Shown here: positions 33,955 to 41,505 of the stretch, piece after piece
Numbering within the stretch: position 1 is the stretch's first letter
Layout: each line of letters starts with the position of its first letter
Source: ANME-2 cluster archaeon
Lineage (GTDB): Archaea > Halobacteriota > Methanosarcinia > Methanosarcinales > Methanocomedenaceae
DNA length: 43,520 nucleotides
Direction of reading: 5' to 3'
Assembly (NCBI GenBank): GCA_019429385.1
Contig: JAHYIS010000021.1
Span: 1 to 43,520 of the forward strand
The notes under the pieces: generated by a model
The model's database searches: none
The model's input: only the letters and a program-made list of their open reading frames with translations
Told to the model about the DNA's origin: nothing
Made by a program: the position numbers and the translations under genes

Positions 33955-34380
33955 ATGCAGGTAGAAGATTTTGAATTCCCTGAAGATAGACTGTATCTGA
34001 AGAACCATGTATGGTTACTTGAGGGTGAATCATTGACCATTGGAATAACCCAGCTGGGCCAGAGCCTTTCCAAGGAGATCGTGCATATTGACCTGCCCGA
34101 TGAGGGCGAGACTGTGCATGCCCATGACCTGCTTGTAGCCTATGAGACCATTAAGGCTGTAAGCCAGATATCCCTGCCTTTTGATTGTGTGGTTGAGATG
34201 GTGAATGATGTGCTCTGGGATAAGCCCAACCTGATAAATGATGACCCGTATACGGTCTGGATGGTCAAGGTCAGTGGAGAGCTTGACCGCAATGCTCTGA
34301 TGGATGTTGAGACTGCATGCAATTACTACGGCAAACTGGTAAAGAAAGAACGTGAGAGGTATGCAGGTTACCGGGACTGA
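33955..34380 (+). CDS. GcvH-like lipoyl carrier protein 1
   Basis: A 141-residue H-protein-like fold: YLKNHVWLLEGESLTIGITQ at the start and the lipoyl-lysine hairpin YETIKAVSQISLPF with Lys67 at the modifiable position. The following loop, FDCVVEMVN, lacks the PVSG of standard GcvH. No GcvP or GcvT gene is in the window. Its place in an operon with lipoate ligases and LipS-type enzymes suggests it is lipoylated and used in another process, like LbpA carriers of the sHdr sulfur-oxidation system. The partner enzyme is not visible here. Confidence 0.8.
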   Translation: MQVEDFEFPEDRLYLKNHVWLLEGESLTIGITQLGQSLSKEIVHIDLPDEGETVHAHDLLVAYETIKAVSQISLPFDCVVEMVNDVLWDKPNLINDDPYTVWMVKVSGELDRNALMDVETACNYYGKLVKKERERYAGYRD

Positions 34381-34456
34381 TGAAGAGGGATTGAGAAAAC
34401 AGATATACAAATATATGTGAAAGAAATAATGATAAGATACATTTGAGTGGATCGAA

Positions 34457-34879
34457 ATGGTAGATATTGAAGGATATGAGATGCCTGATGAACTGTACTA
34501 TACGAAAGACCATACCTGGGCCAGGGTAGAGGACGATGGTACGGTTATCGTAGGTATTGACGCGTATGGCGGCACAGCAGCGGGTGAGATCGAATTTATC
34601 GACCTGCCCCTGATAGATGATGAGTTTCATGCAGGAGAGGCCTTTGGTTCGATGGAGTCAGCCAAATGGGTAGGCGGGCTGATCATGCCCACATCAGGCA
34701 AAGTAATTGAGGTCAACTCGGATATTGAGGACAATCTGGAACAATTGGCAGATGACCCGTATGGTGAAGGCTGGATGATCAGGGTGGAACCTTCCAACCT
34801 TGAAACCGACCTGTCCGGGTTGTACCACGGCAATGCTCTGGTGGAATGGTTTACTAAGGATCTTGAAGAGAGGGGTTGA
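34457..34879 (+). CDS. GcvH-like lipoyl carrier protein 2
   Basis: A 140-residue H-like protein: YYTKDHTWARVEDDGTVIVG, GEIEFIDLP and the lipoylation hairpin GSMESAKWVGGLIMPTSGKV with Lys70. The C-terminus (EGWMIRVEPSNLE) is also standard. It is closer to classic GcvH than carrier 1, but the residues after the Lys (WVGG) differ from the usual AAS/AVS. Two unlike carriers in one operon imply two client reactions or a relay. It lies 76 bases downstream of carrier 1, which leaves room for a separate signal, though none is clear. Confidence 0.82.
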   Translation: MVDIEGYEMPDELYYTKDHTWARVEDDGTVIVGIDAYGGTAAGEIEFIDLPLIDDEFHAGEAFGSMESAKWVGGLIMPTSGKVIEVNSDIEDNLEQLADDPYGEGWMIRVEPSNLETDLSGLYHGNALVEWFTKDLEERG

Positions 34880-34944
34880 AATATCCTCTCTGTCATCAGG
34901 GATCTATAACAACATTTACGTATTTTCCCGACAAAACTACACTG

Positions 34945-35235
34945 ATGCAGCCACAACCTGCTAATCTTTGTGAGAAGACAAACCGATACAGGGTCATGCT
35001 TGAAAGTGCCCTGGAAGATATCGATATCTCGATCGGGGAAAATTCCTACCTGGCTGGTGTGGCAGATGATTATCTCAATATGGCGCGGTCATATTTCAAG
35101 GACGGCGTACATTTTGTCAAAAACGAAGACCTGGTAAATGCCCTGGTCTGCTTCAGTTATGGTCATGCCTGGCTGGATGCAGGAGTGAGGTTGGGAGTAT
35201 TTGCGGTAAGTAAAGACAAATTATTTGCCATATGA
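34945..35235 (+). CDS. DUF357 protein
   Basis: A 96-residue helical protein: RYRVMLESALEDIDISIGEN, YLNMARSYFKDGVHFVKNED and FSYGHAWLDAGVRLGVFAV. These match the archaeal DUF357 family, which is nearly universal in euryarchaea and has a helical-bundle (HEPN-like) appearance but no known function. ATG 34945 is the family-consistent start; the longer frame overlaps carrier 2. Its link to the lipoate operon is only by position. Confidence 0.82.
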   Translation: MQPQPANLCEKTNRYRVMLESALEDIDISIGENSYLAGVADDYLNMARSYFKDGVHFVKNEDLVNALVCFSYGHAWLDAGVRLGVFAVSKDKLFAI

Positions 35236-35310
35236 TCATAGGGCAAAAAGTGATTGGAAACTATTAATTTGATAAATATGAAATAAAATAAATGTGAGGA
35301 TAGATGTTGG

Positions 35311-35667
35311 ATGTTGAATAATTACAGAGTAACTCTTGAAGCGGCCTGGCTGGTAAAGGATATCAATACTGTTGATGATGCCATGGGCGTGGCTGTAGCT
35401 GAAGCAGGAAAACGGCTGAATCCCGGACTGGAATATGTTGAGATAGAGGTGGGAAGCACACAATGTCCGGCTTGCAGGGAACCTTTTGACAGTGTGTTCA
35501 TGGCTGCCAATACTGCATTGGTGGGTCTGGCATTGGAAATGAAGGTGTTTGATGCTGAAACAGAAGAGCATGCTGCAAGAATCGCGAAGTCGGTCATTGG
35601 AAAAGCCTTAAAGAATATCCCTCTCAATGTGGTAGAGGTATTAGAACTTGAATATTTAGAAGAGTAG
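35311..35667 (+). CDS. DUF555 (UPF0212) protein
   Basis: A 118-residue protein: [20 protein letters not shown], then [20 protein letters not shown] and [20 protein letters not shown]. This is the archaeal DUF555/UPF0212 family with a conserved CPACxEP zinc-knuckle-like motif. The function is unknown. It commonly sits near DUF357, as here. The start is ATG 35311. Confidence 0.85.
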   Translation: MLNNYRVTLEAAWLVKDINTVDDAMGVAVAEAGKRLNPGLEYVEIEVGSTQCPACREPFDSVFMAANTALVGLALEMKVFDAETEEHAARIAKSVIGKALKNIPLNVVEVLELEYLEE

Positions 35668-35689
35668 TGCTGGTTCTGGGGTATTTGAC

Positions 35690-36583
35690 TTGGATAAAAC
35701 AATTTCGATAGTAGGTCATACTGCACTGGACCACCTGTTTGATGTGACAAATTTCCCGCAACCGAATGCCTCCGCCCCGATAAACGATTATAATATCTAT
35801 TACGGGGGCGGTGCTGCAAACATTGCAGCCGGGATAGCCCGTCTTGGTGGCAGCAGCCAGTTGATCTCCCCGGTAGGAGGCGATTTCAAGGGGTCTGAGT
35901 ACTGCCAGCACCTGGAAAGCCTGGGTGTGGATACCAGTCTTATGTTCGGGTTGGAGCAGGAAAAGACAGCATCAGCATTCATATATACTGATGTGGACCA
36001 TAACCAGATAACGTATTTTTACTGGGGCGCGTCAAAGCATTTCCCTGAGCTGGAACCCCCCTACCTTGATTTTGTCCACCTTGCCACGGCCGACCCCGTA
36101 TTCAACAGCCGGGCAGCAAAGCATGCGGATTTTGTGTCATTTGACCCCGGGCAGGACCTGGTGGTATATTCAAAGGAATGCCTGGAGACCATACTGTCAC
36201 ATACTGATATTCTGTTCACGAACCGCCATGAGATAGAGCGGCTGAGCCAGATGACGGGCTGCACCCGGGAAGAACTGGAAGAGGAAATAGGGGTAGTGGT
36301 GGTCACACTGGATAAGGATGGCAGTGAAATATACAGGGATGGCGAGCGTATATTCATTCCTGCCATTCAGGTTGAGGCATCAGATCCCACCGGTGCCGGA
36401 GATGCTCACCGTGCAGGTTTTTTGCTGGCATATACCAGGGGGTATCCCCTGGAAATATGCGGGCGGGTAGGGTCTACGACTGCATCCTTTGTTGTTGAGA
36501 AAGTGGGATGCCAGACAAACCTACCCACCTGGGAACAAATGCAGCAAAGGTTTAATAAATATTTCAAGGATTTTGAACTATGA
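35690..36583 (+). CDS. PfkB-family sugar kinase
   Basis: A 297-residue ribokinase-like protein: NIYYGGGAANIAAGIARLGG at the start, and DPTGAGDAHRAGFLLAYTRG with the anion hole and catalytic Asp near residue 240. PfkB kinases phosphorylate sugars, nucleosides or related alcohols with ATP. The specificity is unknown; archaeal members include nucleoside kinases and ADP-independent sugar kinases. The start is TTG 35690. Its stop overlaps the next start by 4 bases. Confidence 0.85.
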   Translation: MDKTISIVGHTALDHLFDVTNFPQPNASAPINDYNIYYGGGAANIAAGIARLGGSSQLISPVGGDFKGSEYCQHLESLGVDTSLMFGLEQEKTASAFIYTDVDHNQITYFYWGASKHFPELEPPYLDFVHLATADPVFNSRAAKHADFVSFDPGQDLVVYSKECLETILSHTDILFTNRHEIERLSQMTGCTREELEEEIGVVVVTLDKDGSEIYRDGERIFIPAIQVEASDPTGAGDAHRAGFLLAYTRGYPLEICGRVGSTTASFVVEKVGCQTNLPTWEQMQQRFNKYFKDFEL

Positions 36584-37047
36584 GCTATAAAGGGAAATCC
36601 TGGACATTAACTTTACTGGCCATACTTATTCTGGTTTGCATAATCGCGGTGGTAACAGTTTTGGTGGTGTATTCCGGGCAACCGGGTACACATAATGGAT
36701 CATATCTTAAGGTGGATAGCCAGCAGGCTGTGGAAATTGTAACCCAGGATTCGGTTGCTCAACAATATTTATCTGAAAATTTCAAAAGACCTGAATGGCG
36801 GGTAGTGAAAACTACATTGGTAAATGACTCATCACATGATTTGAACGGTAGCATAATACAGGAAGATGAGCCTTACTGGAAGGTCGAAATGATGGAGCGG
36901 ACATGTTCCTGCAGTACGGTAAAGGACCTGTTTGTGGTTGAAGGCCATGTCTCCACCCAAACCGGTGAATTAATGAACCTGACAACCGCTCAGGTGATAG
37001 AGAGCCAGTATGACAAACAAACCTGCACATCCACAATATGCCATTAG
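36580..37047 (+). CDS. Membrane-anchored extracytoplasmic protein with Cys pairs
   Basis: A 155-residue protein with one N-terminal hydrophobic helix (LTLLAILILVCIIAVVTVLV) and a soluble outer domain. Cys residues occur in ERTCSCSTVKD and near the end in KQTCTSTICH, so disulfides or metal binding are likely. There is no family match I trust. The gene overlaps the following thioredoxin-CcdA gene by 38 bases, so the protein may be a redox partner or substrate of it. Confidence 0.6.
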   Translation: MSYKGKSWTLTLLAILILVCIIAVVTVLVVYSGQPGTHNGSYLKVDSQQAVEIVTQDSVAQQYLSENFKRPEWRVVKTTLVNDSSHDLNGSIIQEDEPYWKVEMMERTCSCSTVKDLFVVEGHVSTQTGELMNLTTAQVIESQYDKQTCTSTICH

Positions 37048-38137
37048 CAGCCTGGCTATTATCATTGTAGTATTGTTCCTGATTTTATTCATAGTCCCCT
37101 CAACCGGGCAGCCCGACATAATTGAAATTGAGTATTTTTATGAGGATGGCTGCTCCAAATGTGCCCGGACTTCTCCGGTCCTGAATGTAGTCTCTGCCCG
37201 GTACACGAATCTAACCGTGTACGAATATGAGATTTTAACAGAATATGACGGAGTCGCAGGCTATGACCGCATGAAGGTTTACGGAGTATACATTGTACCG
37301 GCTATTGTTATCAACCGCCGGACGCTCATAACATACTCTGATTACGATGGCAATACAAGTCTGCTGGAAGCATTGCTGGTGGATGGTATTGAGAATGCTC
37401 CTCCCTTGATAGATAACGGTTCATCACAGCCTGGTGATGGATATGGTCCGCTGCCTGAACTTTCTCTGATGGTGGTGCTAATTGCTGGCCTGCTTGCGGG
37501 CCTCAATCCGTGCCTGCTTGCAGTAATGGCATTTATGGCATCTATCACGTTATCTTCAAAGGGTAACCGCCGTGACCTGCTGAAAATCGTAGTGGGATTC
37601 TGTGCAGGTATCTTTGCGGTTTACATGGTAGTGGGTATGGGGCTGCTTAGTTTAGTGAAACAGCATCCTGAGATACAGGAAAGTATAACACTGGTCTTGT
37701 TAATACTTATTGGACTTTTGGGGTTGTGGCATTTTTATGATGCATATTACATGAGAGTTCATAACAGGTCTTCTTTAAAGACCCCCCGTTCATTCTCGAA
37801 GTTAGCAAGGGGGGTTAGCGGTAAGAATACGCTGGTACTATCTATCCTTGCAGGAGGGCTGTTCTCAATGATAAAAGCGCCCTGTGTTGGAGCGGTATAT
37901 TTTGCCATACTGGATATGTTGATAGGCAGGGGGGAAATTGCCGGGGGCGCGGTGTATCTGGCAGTCTATAATCTGGGTGTGGTATTGCCGGTACTGGCAC
38001 TGGGTATATTGCTGGCCTTCGGGCTCAGTCCTGAGCGAGTAGATGAGTTGAGGGAGAGAAGGCGTATCGAGATACGGCTGGTGACCGGGGCAGTGTTGTT
38101 GTTGATTGTACTGCTGATGTACCTGAACATCATTTAA
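37010..38137 (+). CDS. Thioredoxin-CcdA fusion, thiol-disulfide/cytochrome c biogenesis protein
   Basis: A 375-residue protein. After an N-terminal anchor helix there is a thioredoxin-like domain with the redox site GCSKC (Cys 48 and 51) and a cis-Pro loop (YIVPAIVI). From about residue 150 a six-helix CcdA/DsbD-type domain follows with the electron-carrying Cys in LNPCLLA (168) and KAPCVGA (292). The fusion passes electrons from the cytoplasm to outer thiols, keeping apocytochrome CXXCH motifs reduced for haem attachment. It complements ccmF at 6.2 kb. It overlaps the upstream Cys protein by 38 bases. Confidence 0.87.
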   Translation: MTNKPAHPQYAISSLAIIIVVLFLILFIVPSTGQPDIIEIEYFYEDGCSKCARTSPVLNVVSARYTNLTVYEYEILTEYDGVAGYDRMKVYGVYIVPAIVINRRTLITYSDYDGNTSLLEALLVDGIENAPPLIDNGSSQPGDGYGPLPELSLMVVLIAGLLAGLNPCLLAVMAFMASITLSSKGNRRDLLKIVVGFCAGIFAVYMVVGMGLLSLVKQHPEIQESITLVLLILIGLLGLWHFYDAYYMRVHNRSSLKTPRSFSKLARGVSGKNTLVLSILAGGLFSMIKAPCVGAVYFAILDMLIGRGEIAGGAVYLAVYNLGVVLPVLALGILLAFGLSPERVDELRERRRIEIRLVTGAVLLLIVLLMYLNII

Positions 38138-38242
38138 GCTTCAGGTCAGGGCAGGATTAAATTATATTACGGCAAATATTTTTATACTTTAAATGCAATT
38201 ATGGTGTAATCGTGTTGTATAGGTCCTTGCGTGAGTAATTGA
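38138..38242. other. Intergenic sequence between CcdA gene and TnpB remnant
   Basis: A+T-rich, with TATA-like AAATATTTTTATACTTTAAA near 38175-38195. Nothing coding is seen. The rest of the gap up to 38459 is TnpB remnant and its flank with TTGCATA repeats near 38406-38427. Confidence 0.4.
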
Positions 38243-38392
38243 CAGAGTCTATCGATGATCGACAAGACAACCCCAACACGGAATATCGCGATATTGCCTG
38301 GCACAGAGGGTTACTGGAGTAGACAACGGAATCGACCAGTGGGTGAAGCTCCGGAGTTAGTGCGTCAGGCAACAGCACACTTCCTCTTATAG
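38243..38392 (+). pseudogene. TnpB (IS200/IS605 family) C-terminal remnant
   Basis: The plus-strand frame open from 38243 ends at TAG 38390-38392. It reads DKTTPTRNIAILPGTEGYWS then RQRNRPVGEAPELVRQATAH and FLL. LPGTEG followed by a VGEAPELVRQ-type tail is the recurrent C-terminus of archaeal TnpB proteins. Only about 45 of roughly 400 residues remain, and an upstream stop ends the frame. In intact elements the 3' end of tnpB also encodes the guide (omega) RNA scaffold, so this sequence could retain part of that RNA gene; AGCGAGCTGTGAG follows the stop, as in related elements as I recall. No TnpA is nearby. Confidence 0.68.
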
Positions 38393-38459
38393 CGAGCTGT
38401 GAGATTTTGCATATTGCATATTGCATAAACGTGTTCATTTGATATTGGGGTACAGGTTA

Positions 38460-38834
38460 TTATAATACCTTGACATCCTCTGCTTCTTCCACTACAATCT
38501 CTTTCTCATCTTCGTATTCATCAAGGATACCTGTGATTTCCACGGTATCTGCTACATTGACGGATTTATTGACCGCTGATGCGCCATTGTTCCTGTTAAC
38601 GAACACCTTGACAATAGTACTCTCGCTATCAATGGTCAAAATAAGGTGGTTCCCCGTGAAAGTACCCCTTTTATCTACCACCTGGCCATGCAGTATAACT
38701 CTATCACCTACATTTGAGCTCTCAGAATATTCAGATGGGGTCGTGTCGCCTGCAATGAAACCAAAATACGCGATAATTATCACGAGCAGGGCCATGACCA
38801 TCAGGATGACGGTTATCTTTTCATCTTTGTGCAT
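38460..38834 (-). CDS. Membrane-anchored OB-fold-like protein
   Basis: A 124-residue protein. It has an N-terminal helix (ITVILMVMALLVIIIAYFGF), then a beta-rich domain: GDRVILHGQVVDKRGTFTGN, LTIDSESTIVKVFVNR, DTVEITGILDEYEDEKEIVV. This reads as an OB-fold. The topology resembles the haem chaperone CcmE, but the covalent haem-binding His (or Cys) with 'xxxY' near the C-terminus is absent, so I do not call it CcmE. It is 21 bases from the FKBP lipoprotein gene on the same strand and is probably co-transcribed. Confidence 0.6.
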   Translation of the reverse strand: MHKDEKITVILMVMALLVIIIAYFGFIAGDTTPSEYSESSNVGDRVILHGQVVDKRGTFTGNHLILTIDSESTIVKVFVNRNNGASAVNKSVNVADTVEITGILDEYEDEKEIVVEEAEDVKVL

Positions 38835-38855
38835 AATGAAATGTGCCCCCGCTGG

Positions 38856-39461
38856 CTATGTATCCCGAAGGATGGACCGGACGGTTATTTCCAGAATAAT
38901 GGTCTTACCTGTATAGGGGTAGTTGAAATCCACAAGGATGTGGGTATCATTGACCTGGACAACCCTGCCTTTCATATAGGGGTCAGGTATCAATAGACCG
39001 GTATAATTGCTTAAGGTCGCCTCATTCAATACAATTTGTGACCCTACACTTGGGACCCCTCTGGAAAATAACTGAGCCTCTGACAAGGGGATGTGGACGA
39101 AAAGTTCTTCCATCGGCATTCCTGCCCCCTTCTCAGGGGGGATTGTGATGGTCTTTGTCACTCCAATAACCATCCCGATCATTCCTTCGTTAAGTCCCGG
39201 GTAAACATGCTCATCACCCACGGTGAACGTATATGGCTGGTAGATGTTGCCCAGGACATACAACTCTTCTTCTTTCGCCGTGTTGATATCAGTAGTCATT
39301 ACCACAGTGTTGTTTTCGTCTTCGAGCCAACCTGTAAAGTCAATGGTTACCGTATCTCCCTGATGTACCGTTGTCTCCTCATCCCGGGTTTCTTGCCGGG
39401 TGCATCCGCTTGAAAACATTAGAACCATGATTATCAGACACACCAAAATTTTGTTCATCAT
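38856..39461 (-). CDS. FKBP-type peptidyl-prolyl isomerase, lipoprotein
   Basis: About 201 residues. It has a lipobox signal (LMFSSGC), then an FKBP domain: GDTVTIDFTGWLEDENNTVV, with a flap insertion and PGLNEGMIGMVIGVTKTITI and PPEKGAG. The layout is that of the long archaeal SlyD-like FKBPs. It would catalyse prolyl isomerisation or act as a chaperone outside the membrane. Start ATG 39461 or 39458. It is followed by the OB-fold gene. Such folding factors fit an organism exporting cytochromes and surface propellers. Confidence 0.82.
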   Translation of the reverse strand: MMNKILVCLIIMVLMFSSGCTRQETRDEETTVHQGDTVTIDFTGWLEDENNTVVMTTDINTAKEEELYVLGNIYQPYTFTVGDEHVYPGLNEGMIGMVIGVTKTITIPPEKGAGMPMEELFVHIPLSEAQLFSRGVPSVGSQIVLNEATLSNYTGLLIPDPYMKGRVVQVNDTHILVDFNYPYTGKTIILEITVRSILRDT

Positions 39462-39514
39462 ATCAAAACCTGACCATTATGCTACATTGAATAAACATTA
39501 ACAGGGAATTATCC

Positions 39515-41185
39515 TTATTCCACGACACTTCCCTTCGATGCCGTACCAACCGATCTCTGGTATCGTACAAGGTAGCCGTTCTTTACTTTGGATTCTGGTT
39601 CGGTCCATCTCGACCTTCGCTCTTCAAGCACAGCAGGCGGTACATCTATGTTCAATAACCTGTTGGGGATGTCTATCTGTATAGTATCGCCTTCCTGAAC
39701 AAGTGCAATTGGCCCGCCATCAGCAGCTTCCGGTGTCACGTGCCCTATACAGGGCCCCCGGGTGCCACCTGAGAACCTGCCGTCTGTGATGAGGGCGACC
39801 GATTCGATCAGTCCCATCCCGGCTATTGCTGAAGTGGGTGAGAGCATCTCCCTCATGCCCGGCCCGCCCTTTGGACCCTCATAGCGTATGACAACCACAT
39901 CGCCAGCTTTTATCTTACCATCCATTATAGCATGCATGGACGCTTCTTCACTATCGAACACTCGTGCCGGGCCGGAATGAACCATCATATTCGGATGTAC
40001 GGCGGACTGTTTGATGACCGACCCTTCAGGGGCCAGGCTGCCTTTCAGTATTGCAATTCCGCCTTCCGGATGCGCGGGGTTGTCCAGTGTCCTGATGATA
40101 GTAGCATTGGTTTTTGGATTTACGACCACGAAATTGGCCAGGTTCTGGCCCCATGTCTTGCCGGTTATGGTCATGGCATCAAGGTCGAGCATATCACCCA
40201 GGCGCTGCATGACAGCGGGGATGCCGCCTGCCCGTTCCAGGTCAAGCAGGAAATGGCTGCCGCCCGGTCTCAGGTTGGTGAGGTGCGGTGTGGTCCGGCT
40301 CATCTCATCGAACCGCTCAAGCAGCAGTTCAAGGCCGAACTCCCTGGCTATGGCAGGCAGGTGCAGGGCCGTGTTGGTACTGCCTCCGATTGCCATGTCG
40401 ACTTTGATAGCATTTTCAAAGGCCTGTTTCGTCACTATCTGTCGTGCTGTTATGCCTTTTTCTACAAGTTCCATTATCTTCATACCGGTTTCTTTTGCCA
40501 GCCTGAACTTCTTTGCATCCACAGCATGAGCTGTCCCGCAACCAGGCAGGCTCATACCCAATGCTTCGGTAACACAGGCCATGGTGTTTGCAGTGAACAG
40601 ACCGGCACATGAACCTGCACCGCAGCATGAATAATCTTCCAGTATCTTGAGTTTTTCATCTGTGATATTGTTGTTCTGCCGCTGTCCCACACCTTCAAAA
40701 ACCGATATCAGGTCACGGTTCTCATCATCCACAAATCCGGGTAGCATTGGGCCGCCAGTAACAACGGCTGTCGGGATGTCAAGCCGTCCTGCAGCCATCA
40801 GGTGTCCCGGAACGATCTTGTCGCAGGTGGGTATCATTACCATGCCGTCGAAGCGGTGTGCCTGTACCATCAGTTCGATAGTGTCTGCTATGAGTTCCCT
40901 GCTGGGCAGTGAGTATTTCATTCCTTCATGTCCCATGGCTATGCCGTCGCAGATACCTATTGTTGAAAATTCAAAGGGCACGCCCCCGGCCAGCCTGATA
41001 CCGGCTTTAACGGCCTCTGCCATCTTATCCAGGTGGATATGACCGGGTATCACTTCGTTCCAGGAATTGACCACGCCGATGAACGGGCGGTCCATTTCGT
41101 AGTCAGTCAGTCCCACAGCCTTGAGCAGGGAGCGGTGTGGGGCTCGCTCCAGTCCTTTTTTAACTTCATCACTTCTGAGTGTCAT
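39515..41185 (-). CDS. ilvD: Dihydroxy-acid dehydratase
   Basis: About 556 residues. It has the Fe-S/Mg site segments [40 protein letters not shown] and a C-terminal [20 protein letters not shown]. IlvD converts 2,3-dihydroxy-isovalerate and -methylvalerate to the keto acids in branched-chain amino-acid synthesis. ATG 41185 has GGAGA about 7 bases upstream and begins [20 protein letters not shown], the family-typical start; the frame from 41212 is longer. It stands alone here. Confidence 0.96.
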   Translation of the reverse strand: MTLRSDEVKKGLERAPHRSLLKAVGLTDYEMDRPFIGVVNSWNEVIPGHIHLDKMAEAVKAGIRLAGGVPFEFSTIGICDGIAMGHEGMKYSLPSRELIADTIELMVQAHRFDGMVMIPTCDKIVPGHLMAAGRLDIPTAVVTGGPMLPGFVDDENRDLISVFEGVGQRQNNNITDEKLKILEDYSCCGAGSCAGLFTANTMACVTEALGMSLPGCGTAHAVDAKKFRLAKETGMKIMELVEKGITARQIVTKQAFENAIKVDMAIGGSTNTALHLPAIAREFGLELLLERFDEMSRTTPHLTNLRPGGSHFLLDLERAGGIPAVMQRLGDMLDLDAMTITGKTWGQNLANFVVVNPKTNATIIRTLDNPAHPEGGIAILKGSLAPEGSVIKQSAVHPNMMVHSGPARVFDSEEASMHAIMDGKIKAGDVVVIRYEGPKGGPGMREMLSPTSAIAGMGLIESVALITDGRFSGGTRGPCIGHVTPEAADGGPIALVQEGDTIQIDIPNRLLNIDVPPAVLEERRSRWTEPESKVKNGYLVRYQRSVGTASKGSVVE

Positions 41186-41505
41186 ATTATGTCTCCATGA
41201 TTTGCGAATCAAGTTTTAATGATTACAAATATATTTGAACATATATTACGGAGGTTATTTATACTGTATTCGATGAAATGGTAATTTGTGAATGTTGTAT
41301 TAAATGTACTGGCATTTTATATTGGATTTTCGAACAAAGTTAAAATTTATTAATATGGGTGTTATTAATAATGCCAATCCCGTTAAAACGATGGCATATG
41401 GAGAGTTACTTCGAGCAATTTGCTTGTGTGGTCCAAATTGGAATGTGATGAAGGATGTTTTAATGACCTCATGAATAAGATGGAATTAAGGAATGCTATG
41501 GTTGT
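41186..41505. other. Intergenic region between ilvD and a membrane protein gene
   Basis: A+T-rich, 320 bases. TATA-like elements (ATATATTTGAACATATATTA near 41229-41248) probably belong to ilvD. No RNA or small gene is supported. Confidence 0.45.

Noticed and set aside
33955-34879. Part of a glycine cleavage system
   Set aside because: Only H-like carriers are present; no P, T or L protein occurs in the window, and carrier 1 deviates from GcvH around the lipoyl loop.
38199-38438. A 79-codon minus-strand frame
   Set aside because: The plus strand of the same interval encodes a TnpB C-terminus with family-typical residues, so the minus frame is a shadow.
38460-38834. CcmE haem chaperone
   Set aside because: The topology is similar but the C-terminal haem-binding His or Cys motif is missing.
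39932-40612. Long plus-strand frames opposite ilvD
   Set aside because: ilvD motifs are unambiguous on the minus strand; the plus frames have no recognisable protein features.
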